DNA of 64,000 nt, from positions 2,666,001 through 2,730,000 of the forward strand of contig OZ020314.1 in the NCBI GenBank assembly GCA_963971305.1. The letters are read 5' to 3'. Made by a program: the position numbers and the translations under genes. Positions 11,793 to 22,799 of the stretch are shown one piece after another. Position 1 is the stretch's first letter. Each line of letters starts with the position of its first letter. The notes beneath the pieces were generated by a model that was given only the letters and a program-made list of their open reading frames with translations, was not told the DNA's origin and did no database searches. Source of the stretch: Arcuatula senhousia. Its lineage: Eukaryota > Mollusca > Bivalvia > Mytilida > Mytilidae.

Positions 11793-12394
11793 GTAAGTTG
11801 TTTATTTTTAAGTCTGACATATATAAAAAATGCATGTATGTAGTTAATTGATTACTTTGCTTAAGGAGTTAACAGTATGTTTTCTGTAAAAATTGAAGAA
11901 AATGAAATGAAAAAGAAGTGACATGTTACCTGGATAAATCAACAGCAATTTTGAAAGATTAAATTAGAAAAAATAAACATCAGTGTGACCAGTGTTTGCT
12001 GTATATATTTAGCCTTAGATCAAAGACCTAATGATGTATTTGTATTAAAAAAACAATGTGAATGATTTTTCGTGGGTGACAGCCTTTAAGAAAAAAAAAA
12101 GAATCTAAAAAAATTGTTTATTTCATATGTAAGTTTAACAAAGGCAGGTATACTGAACAAAAATAAAAAAAGATATGCATCCAAATATTTGTCTACCATT
12201 ACATCTAAATTAATTTCCCATTTATAAAATAACTGTAACAAAATTAATGGTATCATTTAACAAACAAAGCAATTAGCATGTGCAAGAAAATTAAGATTAC
12301 TCAATTTTAAGTCATAAGAGCAACAAATTCAAAAAATTGCATAATTCTGTGAATCGAGGGTAACACCCGTTACCTTCAACTGACGCTTGATATT

Positions 12395-14215
12395 CTTTCA
12401 GGATAAGGGTTCATTACATTGCTGAAGGTTCCTTTAAGGCTGTTCTACAATTTCACAAAAGTGCTAACTGAATCAGGATAAGGGTTTATTACATTGCTGA
12501 AGGTTCATTTAAGGCTGTTCTAAAATTTCACAAAAGTGCCCACTGAATCAAGATAAGGGTTCATTACATTGCTGAAGGTTCCTTTAAGGCTGTTCTACAA
12601 TTTCACAAAAGTGCATTCTGAATCAGGATAAGGGTTCTTTACATTGCTTCTTTAAGGCTGTTCTACAATTTCACAAAATTGCATACTGAATCAGGATAAG
12701 GGTCCATTACATTGCTGAAGGTTCCTTTAAGGCTGTTCTACAATTTCACAATAGTGCATTCTGAATCAGGATAAGGGTTCATTACATTGCTGAAGGTTCC
12801 TTTAAGGCTGTTCTACAATTTCACAAAAGTGCATTCTGAATCAGGATAAGGGTTCTTTACATTGCTTCTTTAAGGCTGTTCTACAATTTCACAAAATTGC
12901 ATACTGAATCAGGATAAGGGTCCATTACATTGCTGAAGGTTCCTTTAAGGCTGTTCTACAATTTCACAAAAGTGCACACTGAATCAGGATAAGGGTTCAT
13001 TACATTGCTGAAGGTTCCTTTAAGGCTGTTCTACAATTTCACAAAAGTGCATACTGAATCAGGATAAGGGTTCATTACATTGCTGAAGGTTCCTTTAAGG
13101 CTGTTCTACAATTTCACAAAAGTGCATTCTGAATCAGGATAAGGGTTCTTTACATTGCTTCTTTAAGGCTGTTCTACAATTTCACAAAAGTGCATTCTGA
13201 ATCAGGATAAGGGTTCTTTACATTGCTTCTTTAAGGCTGTTCTACAATTTCACAAAAAGTGCATTCTGAATCAGGATAAGGGTTCTTTACATTGCTTCTT
13301 TAAGGCTGTTCTACAATTTCACAAAAGTGCCCACTGAATCAAGATAAGGGTTCATTACATTGCTGAAGGTTCCTTTAAGGCTGTTCTACAATTTCACAAA
13401 AGTGCATTCTGAATCAGGATAAGGGTTCTTTACATTGCTTCTTTAAGGCTGTTCTACAATTTCACAAAAGTGTACACTGAATCAGGATAAGGGTTCATTA
13501 CATTGCTGAAGGTTCCTTTAAGGCTGTTCTACAATTTCACAAAAGTGCATACTGAATCAGGATAAGGGTTCATTACATTGCTGAAGGTTCCTTTAAGGCT
13601 GTTCTACAATTTCACAAAAGTGCATTCTGAATCAGGATAAGGGTTCATTACATTGCTTCTTTAAGGCTGTTCTACAATTTCACAAAAGTGCATTCTGAAT
13701 CAGGATAAGGGTTCATTACATTGCTTCTTTAAGGCTGTTCTACAATTTCACAAAAGTGCATTCTGAATCAGGATAAGGGTTCATTACATTGCTGAAGGTT
13801 CCTTTAAGGCTGTTCTACAATTTCACAAAAGTGCTAACTGAATCAGGATAAGGGTTCATTACATTGCTGAAGGTTTCTTTAAGGCTGTTCTACAATTTCA
13901 CAAAGGTGCATACTGAATCAGGATAAGGGTTCATTACATTGCTGAAGGTTTCTTTAAGACTGTTCTACAATTTTACAAAAGTGCATACTGAATCAGGATC
14001 AGGGTTCATTACATTGCTGAAGGTTCCTTTAAGGCTGTTCTACAATTTTACAAAAGTGCATACTGAATCAGGATAAGGGTTCATTACATTGCTGAAGGTT
14101 GTCAAAGGCTGTTCTACAATTTCACAAAAGTGCTTACTGAATCAGGATAAGGAATCATTACATTGCTGAAGGTTCCTTTAAGGCTGTTCTACAATTTCAC
14201 AAAAGTGCATACTGA
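12395..14215. repeat. 75-bp minisatellite, about 25 copies, intron of gene A
   Basis: Each unit reads AATCAGGATAAGGGTTCATT, then ACATTGCTGAAGGTTCC, TTTAAGGCTGTTCTACAA and TTTCACAAAAGTGCATACTG. Long units (about 75 bases) alternate irregularly with short ones (about 67) that lack GAAGGTTC. One frame is open for 24 codons per long unit but has a TGA at every unit junction. The first copy starts right after a TTCTTTCAG acceptor-like site. Confidence 0.95.
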
Positions 14216-14364
14216 AATGCATGTGCATTACCTTTTTCGTTTGTGGTCCTCAGATAGTAGCCATTTCGTGGCAGCAAATTAAATTTTCAAAATTATTTGA
14301 ATTGACACTTAAGACATCGCTTTATTACCATAAGTACCACTGATCATGCTGATGTTGTTTCAAA

Positions 14365-14560
14365 GAAGCAGAGGTACCAATGGGGTATCCGAATATCAAA
14401 AGTCCGAAAGGGCAGAGACAAAACCAGCAAACACCAACAGGAAAGGGACAAAAACAGACAACATGTTAAACATGGAAACACAAAATAACTGAATATCAAT
14501 CAACAACGCGAACTCCAGTCGAAACAAGAGTGAACTCAGATGCTCCGGAAGAGTTCTGTT
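14365..14560 (-). mobile_element. Penelope-like element 3' tail fragment
   Basis: Matches the 3' end of the Penelope-like element at 36474-38570: AGCAGAGGTACCAATGGGGT, then GGGCAGAGACAAAACCAGC, ACATGGAAACACAAAATAAC, CAACAACGCGAACTCCAGTC and GCTCCGGAAGAGT. Only about 195 bases remain, so it is severely 5'-truncated. Confidence 0.6.
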
Positions 14561-14569
14561 TGCTTAACT

Positions 14570-14720
14570 CTTTTTTTGGGCCCAATCTTACCTCTACCGA
14601 TAATACATGTATTGATCAAAGCACAAAAATAAGCTACAGCTTAACATTCAAATTGATAAAAGTCATTGCAGTTCAACAAAAGAGAACCTAAGACATTGAA
14701 CAAATGACATGTAAAACTAA
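14570..14720. repeat. fragment of an interspersed repeat shared with 25540-25890 and 37430-37720
   Basis: The three copies share TTTTGGGCCCAAYCTT, CCTATTGATAA / CCTCTACCGATAA and a downstream CAAAGCACWAAAA stretch in the same order. Class unknown. Confidence 0.45.
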
Positions 14721-14822
14721 CTATCTAGAGAACAATTGCTGCTCTTGACAGCTCTATCCACTGATATGCAAAAATCAACAAATTTATCAACATGTAGGTT
14801 CAATTGTATGATTTATTTTCAG

Positions 14823-15044
14823 AAGCCATTAGCGAGGAGGAACTTAACTTTTGGAAAGTTTACCTGCTATGTTATAAGGTAGCTACAGAATCAGTGCGGA
14901 TGTACTTCCATAGAAGTGTACCAGTTACTGATTTGGAGACACATCTATTGAAATGGAGGTCAATGCTGGATCCTAACATACCGAATAAAACTGTCTATAG
15001 CAAGTTCAGATGTTATCCTGCCCAGTTTGACTTACTTTTTCCAG
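14823..15044 (+). CDS. gene A exon: N-terminal half of DZIP3-type HEPN domain
   Basis: A 222-base exon with acceptor TTATTTTCAG and donor CCAG|GTATAT. It enters after one base and leaves with one base. It encodes SEEELNFWKVYLLCYKVATE, then a helical stretch ending FRCYPAQFDLLFPG. The pattern (NFW..YLLC...ATESVR, then a short loop and W/F-R-C-x-P-x-Q-x-x-x-LFPG) is that of the HEPN domain first described in the E3 ligase DZIP3 and abundant in molluscan immune-type proteins. The matching gene B exon (46203-46406) has the same ends and phase but only about 45% identical residues, and lacks the MLDPNIPNKTVY insertion seen here. The second half of the domain, with the catalytic motif, is the exon at 18979. 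Confidence 0.85.
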
Positions 15045-15119
15045 GTATATACTCATACTTTCAAAAGGTATCATTATGGGTAAAATTTGTTAACTTTTGC
15101 AGACATATGGTATGATGAT

Positions 15120-15750
15120 GTTGTTGTTGTCGTTGTCTGTTAACTTTTAGTATTCCCACAATAACTTTAATTCTAGTTATCCGATTACTATGAAATTTGA
15201 CAATGATGTTTCTTACCATAAAAGGATGGATGGGATTGATTTTCGGGGCCCTTTTTTTCGTTTACAAATTAGGGGCCAAAAAGGGCCAAAAAAAATGGTA
15301 CTGTTTTGTTTGTTCCAAAATAACTTTTGATCTGGTTTACCAAATGCTGTGGAATTTTACAACTTATTACTATGTTTCATACTATAAAAGGAAGAATGGG
15401 ATTGATTTTTGGGGTCCCCTTTCATTGGCTCACCTACACCAAAGGTCCATGTGAGCTATTGCCATCACTTGGCGTCCGTCGTCGTCGTCGTCGTTCGTTA
15501 ACAATTTTTCAAAAATCTTCTCCTCTGAAACTACTGAACAGAATTGAATGAAACTTGGTAAGATTGATCCTTAGGGTGTCCTGCACCAAACTTGTGTTTC
15601 GGTTATTGATCTGTCAAAAAACATGGCCGCCGTTACTAAAAATAGACTAGGGGGGTCAGACTACTGTTTTTGGCTTATAAATCAAAAAGTATTTGATATT
15701 CCTTACCATTAAACCATATATGATAATGATTTTTGGGGTGCCCCCTTTTT
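15120..15750. repeat. repeat remnants between HEPN exons of gene A
   Basis: Contains two units of the AAGGGGCCAAAA family (15140-15420) and a truncated AGCTCACCTGA-type element (15427-15680) with GTGAGCTATTGCCATCACTT, a CGTCGTCGTCG tract and TGAAACTTGGTAAGATTG. Open frames here fall inside the repeats. Confidence 0.6.
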
Positions 15751-17309
15751 ATGCCCCGCCAACAAAGTTGGGGGCATATAGTTTTTCGGTCAGTTCATCC
15801 CTCCTTCTGTCCGTCCGTCACACTTTAGTTTTCCGCACTTTTTTTCGACATCCTTGCATATATTCAAAAGATTTTTGGTATGATGAGTTACAGGTCAAGT
15901 TCGAGTTTCGTTCCGGTCCACTGATTTTGACCTAAATTACGGCCCTTGAACTTAGCAAATTTTGTAAAAATAACAGTTTTCCGCACTTTTTAGCTCATCT
16001 GACCCGAAGGGTCATGTGAGCTTAATTTTCATCGTTAAGCGTCCGTCGTCCGTCCATCCGTTAACTTTTCTTCAAAGATCTTCTTCTCTGAAACCACTAA
16101 AGGGATTGCATTGAAACTTGGTATACTTGATCTTTAGGATGTCCTCTACCAGGTTTGTGAATTATATACACGTCGACCAACCAACATGGCAGCTGTTGCT
16201 AAAAATAGAACTTGGGGGTCAGACCATTGTTTTTGGCTTATAACTCGAAAAGTATAAGAGATAGAGAAAATCCGAAGCAACCCTCATTGTTCAGCATCAA
16301 AAGCTATACAAATCTCTCCTTTGAGTCGAAGTTGTAAAATGACTCCTTATAGGAGTTATTGCCCTTTAATCATCAAAATTGACCATTTGCAGATTTTGGA
16401 CTATATCTTGAAAACCGTTAGAGCTAGAGGTTAGCATTGCAGAATTGTTAAGCTCATTGAGATCTACAAAAATGATTTCAGGGTCAAAACGGTCAGATCA
16501 GCCATTTAAGAGTTATTCCCCTTTAACTGTTTTTTTTTCCATTAATTTTAACTGATTTTCAAAAATCTTCTTCTCTGAAACCACTGAAGGGATTGCTTTA
16601 AAACTTGGTACACTTGATCTTTAGGATGTCCTCTACCAAGTTTGTGAATTATATACATGTGGACCAACCAACATGGCCGCCATTGCTAAAAATTGAACAG
16701 GGGGGTCAGACCATTGTTTTTGGCTTATAACTCTAAAAGTATAAGAGATAGAGAAAATCCGAAGCAACTTTTCTTGTTCAGCACCAAAAGGTCCTAATAG
16801 AAGTTATTGCCCTTTAACTCTTTTTTTCTTTTAATTTAAATTGATTTCCAAAAATCTTCTCTGAAACCACTGAAGGGATTGTTTTGCAACTTTGTATACT
16901 TGAAAGTTTGTGAAATTTATTCAAACTTTGGCATGAGAGATCAGGTGAGCGATTCAGGCTCCTGGGAGCCTCTAGTTTTTACATCCTTGCATATATTCAA
17001 AAGATTTTTGGTATGTGAGTCTACCATGATGAGTTTCAGGTCAAGTTCCAGTTTCGTTACCGTTCACTGATTTTGACCTAAATTACGGCCCTTGAACTTA
17101 GCAAATTTTGTAAAAATAACATTTTTTCTCACTTTTTTTCGACATCCTTGCATATATATTCAAAAGATATTTGGTATGTGAGTCTACCATGATGAGTTAC
17201 ATGTCAAGTTTGAGTTTCGTTCCGGTCCACTGATTTTGACCTTGCTTACAGCCCTTGAACTTGGCAAATTTTGTAAAAATAACAGTTTTATTTTATTTGC
17301 GCGGGGCAT
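15751..17309. mobile_element. ATGCCCCGC-ended element, split by a nested element
   Basis: Starts ATGCCCCGCCAACAAAGTTG (itself a hairpin with GGGGGCAT) and ends GCGCGGGGCAT, so ATGCCCCGC/GCGGGGCAT form 9-base inverted ends. The interior repeats a unit with TCCTTGCATATATTCAAAAG, GATGAGTTWCAGGTCAAGTT and TTGACCTAAATTACGGCCCTTG three times. Another transposon (15992-16975) sits inside. Non-coding; a bivalve-type non-autonomous element. Confidence 0.75.
15992..16975. mobile_element. AGCTCAYCTGA-ended element nested in the previous one
   Basis: Begins AGCTCATCTGACCCGAAGGG and ends TCAGGTGAGCGATTCAGGCT plus CCTGGGAGCCTCTAG. AGCTCAYCTGA is inverted as TCAGGTGAGC near the right end, and the extreme right carries a GGCTCCTGGGAGCC hairpin. 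Two internal units of about 500 bases contain AAACTTGGTAYACTTGATCT and TTTTTGGCTTATAACTC. The outer element's unit is interrupted at a T run on both sides, showing the order of insertion. Confidence 0.75.
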
Positions 17310-17339
17310 CAGTGTCATTTTGACACATTTCCTTGTTTC

Positions 17340-17640
17340 ATTTAGAAATTAGGGTTCCAAAAAGGGGCAAAAATGTAACTTTTATTGTTGATCAGATTTT
17401 GAAAAATATTAGCAAGTTAATTCTTGTGGATACAAAATGGAGGATAAATAATTGCAACCCCCTTTTAAAATAAGGGGCTAAAAGGGGCAAAATTGAATCT
17501 GTTGAAGAGTTTTTATTTTACATTGTCCAATTTCAATTTGTTTGGCTAATTATTTCTTGTCAAGTAGTAAATTTATAAAATCGAGGATTAATCTTATGAC
17601 AATCCCCTCGCCTTAATTGGCGTTCGGGGGCAAAAATGAA
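17340..17640. repeat. GGGGCAAAAATG / AAAGGGGCAAAA family remnants
   Basis: Two degenerate units related to the 8700-9230 repeats, with GTTCCAAAAAGGGGCAAAAA and GGGGCTAAAAGGGGCAAAAT. No coding content. Confidence 0.5.
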
Positions 17641-17674
17641 AGGTATCATACTGTTGTATCATATACTGCACTCT

Positions 17675-18015
17675 TCCGGAGCACATAAGTTCACTCTCGT
17701 TTCGACAGGAGTTCGCGTTGTTGACTGATATTCAGTGATTTTTGTGTTTCCATGTTTTGTGGGTTGTCTGTTTTAGTCCCGTTCTTGTTGGTGTTTACTG
17801 GTTTCGTCACTGCCCTTTCTGACTTTTGACATTCGGATACCGCATTGCTACCTCTGCTTCTCTCAGCGAAGTTTTTATTAGAAAATAAATATGTAAGTAG
17901 CAGAGGTACCAATGGGGCATCCAAATGTCAAAGTTAGAAAGGGCAAAACCAGTAAACACAAACAAGGACAGGATAAAAAAACCAGACAACATATAAAACA
18001 CGGAAACAGAAAATA
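17675..18015. mobile_element. inverted pair of Penelope-like 3' tails
   Basis: 17675-17860 carries the tail in plus orientation (CTCTTCCGGAGCAC, GAGTTCGCGTTGTTGACTGA, GTTTCCATGTTTTGTGGGTT, CTACCTCTGCTTCT). 17905-18015 carries it in minus orientation (GTAGCAGAGGTACCAATGGG, GGGCAAAACCAGTAAACAC). They sit back to back around a short AT-rich spacer, an arrangement known for Penelope-like elements. Confidence 0.6.
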
Positions 18016-18055
18016 AATACATGTATGTATCTTTATACCTTACATACATGTTCAG

Positions 18056-18816
18056 GTCAGATTGTCTGTTTGTTCGTCAATTCACAAATCAATTTTTGGC
18101 CGGATCTCATGGAGTAAAAAATCCAGGTTATAAAATGGTGAATGTCGGGCGTGCGGGCGGGGAAAAATTTCCGTTACAGTTTTCTCAGCAACTACTTATC
18201 ACAGACACTTGATATTTGGTATACAGCATCAAGGTGAGGTCCCATAACATGGGATGCAATTTCAGGTCTGTCGCTCACACACTTCCTGTTAACTGACTTA
18301 GTCAATTTTTGACAATAATGTCCAATAGTAGAAATTTTTCGTACCTTTTTTCTCAGCAACTACTTATCACAGCCACTTGATATTTGGTATACAGCATCAG
18401 GGTGAGGTCCCATAACGTGGGATGCGATTTTAGGTATGTCAATCACCTACTTCCTGTTTACCGACTTAGTCAATTTTGACAATAATGTCCAATAATAGAA
18501 AATTTTCGTAACTGTTTTCTCAGCAACTACTTATCACAGCCACTTGATATTTGGTATACTGCATCAAGGTGAGGTCCCATAACGTGGGATGCGATTTCAG
18601 GTCTGTCGCTCACCTACTTCCTGTTAAACGAAATCCGGCCATTTCTGTCTTTGACCCATTTTTTTTAAGAGGAGAGGCTTGATTCTCATAATCCGATTTC
18701 GGAGGGAAATTTTAGAATGAATAGGTGAGAGAAATTACTTGGAGAATTTTAAGAGTTGACTCAGTGGTTCACAGAGATCAGGTGATTGATTCAGGCTCCT
18801 GGGAGCCTCTTGTTAT
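18056..18816. mobile_element. tandem-unit element ending GGCTCCTGGGAGCCTCTTGT
   Basis: Three units of about 167 bases (TTTCTCAGCAACTACTTATC at 18181, 18351 and 18516) share ACTTGATATTTGGTATACAG, CAAGGTGAGGTCCCATAACR and CACCTACTTCCTGTT. The right end has AGGTGATTGATTCAGGCTCC and the GGCTCCTGGGAGCC hairpin, as in the AGCTCACCTGA elements. Confidence 0.65.
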
Positions 18817-18978
18817 ATTTGCTACTTTAAACCTGAAATAACTGACTTAGGTGAAAGATCATGTGCTAAGGAAGGGTAAGCATTTCCTTTCTGTAGCTTG
18901 TTGCATGTGACAAAAGACATAAAGAAATATCAACTTATTCTTATTTAATGAAGAAGAATTCTAATTCCTCTTTTACAG

Positions 18979-19208
18979 GACCACCAGCAAAAGTCTGTTC
19001 CTCAACATTTGATTTCTCACTTCTGTATAAACTGATCCGAAATACCCTCTCCTTAACATACAAGTGGAATCAGCCTCTCTCCTCTCTTGGGACATCAGAA
19101 CTAGATGACATAGAGAGGATACATCACTATAGAAACCTTCTGGCACACAATACAAAGATGGCGCTCTCCAAATCTGATTTCAAGGCCCAGTGGAATGAGT
19201 TATCCCAG
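18979..19208 (+). CDS. gene A exon: C-terminal half of HEPN domain with RNxxxH
   Basis: A 230-base exon after CTTTTACAG, ending CCCAG|GTATGT, entering with two bases (completing the Gly codon of LFPG) and leaving in phase 0. It encodes TFDFSLLYKLIRNTLSLTYK, then SELDDIERIHHYRNLLAHNT and FKAQWNELSQ. RNLLAH (codons at 19131-19148) is a complete RNxxxH, the catalytic motif of HEPN ribonucleases. FD..LLY.LIRN and the final W..LSQ also fit the DZIP3-type HEPN. Intact and well bounded, so the RNase-type fold of gene A is not obviously damaged. Activity is inference from the motif. Confidence 0.85.
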
Positions 19209-19255
19209 GTATGTGTAGACTTTGTCCCTTTATTTCTTAAAAAAGTAAATTTCTA

Positions 19256-19395
19256 AGTCAGGACCATCTTTAACTTATCCTGTTTTTCTTTCATGTCTTT
19301 GCTTTGTTTTGTCTTTTCTTTTTTGACTTATGAGATTGGTCATCCCAGCTCAGTAGTTTTGTTGTAACCTTTATTTCTTGAATAAAATTATTGAC
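19256..19395 (+). repeat. fragment of the 819/24312 repeat family
   Basis: Shares AAGTCAGGACCAT, GCTTTGTTTTGTCTTTTC and GGTCATCCCAGCTCAGTA with the copy at 24312-24490. Starts 47 bases after the donor of the HEPN exon. Confidence 0.5.
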
Positions 19396-19462
19396 CGTTT
19401 TTTTTGCAATCAACAAGCCTCTTTAACCCTTCTGCACAGTTAATCGATCGTGCAGAGGAATG

Positions 19463-21467
19463 CCAGACAACTCGGCCCGAGGACAAGTTGGCCCAGGACA
19501 ACTCAGCCCAGTCCGAAAGACAAATTTGCCCTCTATAAGACAAGTCGGCCCGACTTTAACCTGTTTATATCTTTAACAAGAAAGTGAGAGAATTTTATTC
19601 AAATGTTATACGACTTTGCTTCATTTCAACAAGTCTGCCATAGACATGAATTTTATCAACAACAGCTAATTAACTTTACAAAATGTACAGGACAAAATGT
19701 ATCTGCAATTATTCTTATTTGAGAAAAATATGAAAAAATAAACAATTTATATTTGTAAAAACAAAAATTAAGGCCTTTTTCACACACAAATATTTTCCAT
19801 GTTTAGGCATACTTCTTATTATATACACTCCGCCATAAGTTAAGCACCACCCTATATATTTTTATAATTACAATTTCAAAGTTGAAATGCAAACGCAAGT
19901 TAATGATATGATATAATTTAAATGTGTATTCCTAAAACACACATTTCGAAGTTATGTTACACCAAAGGGTATTCGCCAGTGATAGAAATCTTAAATGAAA
20001 AAAACACTTCAAACAGAACATCATTTAACGTCTTAAATGTTTCTTAGAAAAAACTTTGACGAAAAATTCAAATTTTGTCCAGTTTAAGTTGTGTGTTCTT
20101 TAAGTTGGCTTGATGTCTTACAGTAAAACATATTGTTAAAACATATTCATTAAAATGATAAAACAAAACCAACAAAAAATTTTAAAAGGGGGGATAAATC
20201 TTTTCTGGTCAAATTTTAGGCCACAAACTGAAAAAAGGATGCTGCCCTTAGAAAATGGAATTGGTATAGACACTTTTTGCGTCAGAAACTTCAAAATTTA
20301 ATGTCGTATAAATTTGTGCGAGCAATTGTGTTTGTTCTCTGTCCAAAACATCACTTGTATAAAATCTCATTTTCTGTAAAATCCATTTTTGAAAGAAAAT
20401 GTCCTTTCATCACTATAAAAGTTCACCGACATGTTTATCCTTCTCCACATAAAACTGTTAGTTAATAAGTCTTATGACCACACAGTTTTTATGAAAGAAA
20501 TGTCTTTCTGGAAACAGTTTTAGCTCTTTTTTTGAGTTTTACGAAAAAAAGACATTTTCTGAAAAGCCATGAAAAAAAGATTTTTTGCCTTAAATCTTTG
20601 ATAGACCTGTTTAAACAACCTTATTTAATCATCATCGAAAAGTAAAAGTTTTATTGCCATGTTGTTTAGAAATCAAAATTAACATTTGGAAATAAACATG
20701 ATCAGAAAGTCGGGAAAAAGCAGCATTTTTAAGCAGGCCCCAAAAACCTGCAAAACCCATTAAAAACTCATATTGTCGTTTGATGTGATTGACAACGCGA
20801 CAGATAAAGGAAATGTCATGTTAAAGGTTCTTTGAAAAAAAGTTTTGCTTTTATTCTCTGCTTTTTCTATCGATCTCCGAAACTTGAATTCAGGATCAGG
20901 TAAATTCAAACAATACTATGTACCAGAATTCTGAAAATCTTTTTTTTATTTTCAAGTATTGTAGTATGCAACTTGCTCTAATATACCCAAAGGTTCTTGT
21001 GTGCAAAAGATTAGAATATTTCAATAAAATATAAAAAGAGGGTGCCATTTTGAAATGGGTGGTGCTTAACTTTTGGCGGACTGTTTATATATAAATATTT
21101 AGAAATATTGCTGAAGATCTAGATAAGTAAAGCTCTTTTTATCTTATTATATTTTGCATATGAATACTTTATAATAAGTCAAAATAAGAGAATTGAAAGG
21201 ATATTTCATGAAAAGTACTGTAATAAAACATGCAAAACTGTCTAGTGTTTAATGCACACAAAATTAACCAAAAAAACATAAACAAGATTAAGAAAGTATC
21301 TTTTCGTGAATATATACATTTAATATAGTAAAATATTTATTTTCTTGAACCGGACCGAGTTGTCTTCTACCGGTCTGAGTTGTCTTAAAATCCACCCAAG
21401 TTGAGTTGTCTTAAAATCCGCCCGAGTTGTCCCGGGACAACTTGTTCTCGGGCCGAGTTGTCTGGCT
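19463..21467. mobile_element. MITE with 28-bp ends CCAGACAACTCGGCCCGAG, host of a nested MITE
   Basis: The left end CCAGACAACTCGGCCCGAGG plus ACAAGTTG is inverted at the right as CAACTTGTTCTCGGGCCGAG plus TTGTCTGG, with one mismatch. Both subterminal regions repeat RACAACTCGGCCC / CCGAGTTGTC motifs. CGTGCAGAG flanks it on both sides (19450 and 21471), consistent with an 8-9-base target duplication of hAT type, though a few extra bases lie between. A different MITE (19826-21083) accounts for the middle. Confidence 0.75.
19826..21083. mobile_element. nested 1.26-kb element with 26-bp terminal inverted repeats
   Basis: Left end CACTCCGCCATAAGTTAAGC plus ACCACC; right end GGTGGTGCTTAACTTTTGGC plus GGACTG. 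The inverted match is 24 of 26. TA-rich flanks fit TA-targeting, as in Tc1/mariner-type elements. The interior is AT-rich with no transposase frame. A relative lies at 34286-35298. Confidence 0.8.
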
Positions 21468-22185
21468 ACCGTGCAGAGATCTGCATGGAGTACATTGTTC
21501 TTAAATATCATTGAGGCAAGGTAGTTGGACTTTATTTTTGTTCAATAGTTCAATATGGGGTATCCTTAGTCTATGTCCTATGTCTGTAGACCTTCTTAAG
21601 TATCTTTGGGATAACTTTAGGTTTTTTTTTGTTTTGCATTCAAAGCAAGACAAAAAAGGTACATGTAATACTCTCCAGCAACTTTCGTTGAAAATAAATC
21701 ATTTGATCTAGGTATAATACATAGGCATCTGATTTTTGGAATACAGAAACTTTTGGTTGTGGTCTACACAAATGACCCTAAGACATGTGACCATGAACCT
21801 TTTTGCATGCTTCAACAACTAAAAACTTGGGTCTGTTTAGCATGTTTTAGTAGCGTAAACAAAGACCTTGTGGAAAATGAATCTCATGTCAGTCCACAAA
21901 TTCTTCTAGGTGGTTATATTTTACATGTTTTATTAAGTCACCTGTCAAATGAAAACCACTTTTAGGTCCTTCTTATTTCAAGAACTAAAAAAGTGTAGAT
22001 AGACCTTGAATAAGTTTTGATGTTGGTGCCCACAGGTGAGTTCCTTTTAGTGAACACATTTGTTTTTTTTTTCTTTTTATTAATTTAAATGCTGCTTACA
22101 AAATGTAACTGCTTGAAATATGCTTTCCAATTGTTCTATAAAGTTCAGTAGCACACTTTGTAATTTAATGTTCTTAATATTTCAG
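21468..22185. other. gene A intron, repeat-like but unassigned
   Basis: Contains GGCATCTGATTTTTGGAATA, CAGAAACTTTTGG and GGTGCCCACAGGTGAG, which resemble degenerate pieces at 44330-44430 and 46860-46945. No gene seen. Confidence 0.4.
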
Positions 22186-22651
22186 GCTGTATCAAGACTC
22201 AGCAGGAAAACCTTGCTGTATAATATTAAAGAACTGGAGGACCAGACATTGAATCTCAGAACAAGAGAGAAACTGCTGGAAGAGATGAAAACAGATCTGA
22301 AATTTGTGCGAGGAGAAATGGCTGTCTTACAACAAGATGTGTCAGATCATGAAACACAAATCCAGGAACATGACACACAAATCCAGGAACATGACACACA
22401 AATTCAGGAACACGAAACACAAATCCAGGAACATGAGACACAGATCCAGGAACATGGCACACAAATCCAGGAACATAACACACTTATCCCGGAACATGAC
22501 ACACAAATCCAGGAACATGACACACATATCCAGGAACATGAAACACAAATCCAGGAACATGAGACACAGATCCAGGAACATGATACACATTTAAAAGAAC
22601 ACTCCACACAAATATTGAAACTTAAAAGTTCTATTCCTGGTAATATTAGAA
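22186..22651 (+). CDS. gene A exon: coiled coil with 13 heptad repeats
   Basis: A 466-base exon after AATATTTCAG with a perfect GTAAGT donor at 22652; enters in phase 0 and leaves with one base, as the NTPase exon requires. It encodes AVSRLSRKTLLYNIKELEDQ, a charged helical region, then from 22351 to 22623 about 13 copies of a seven-residue unit ETQIQEH / DTQIQEH, then a short tail. The seven-residue period with Ile at one core position and His three residues on fits a parallel coiled coil with an Ile/His core. The exon is fully open. The likely role is to link and oligomerise the HEPN and NTPase modules. The gene B counterpart (52296-52490) lacks the heptad expansion. Confidence 0.8.
22351..22623 (+). 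repeat. coding 21-bp minisatellite
   Basis: Thirteen in-frame copies of a 21-base unit (GAMACACAAATCCAGGAACA plus T). Substitutions are mostly at the first residue of the unit (E/D/G/N/S), and no indel breaks the frame. Confidence 0.9.
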
Positions 22652-22799
22652 GTAAGTTAGTTCTAACACATTTAGGAAACATATACATGTAGAATTATAA
22701 TATTATTGATTTATATATTTGTTGCTCTGTCCATCTATTGGCTCGTGAAACTTTGCAAGTGCCTAAGTATACATGTATGCACTGCTAGAACTAGTTTTT

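Noticed and set aside
12395..14215. CRISPR array
   Set aside because: Units are head-to-tail copies with no unique spacers, in eukaryotic intron sequence. The same holds for the arrays at 30046, 50180 and 57399.
22256..22688. Three minus-strand open frames rich in Cys, Met and Phe
   Set aside because: They are antisense shadows of the 21-bp coding repeat, which keeps all frames open.
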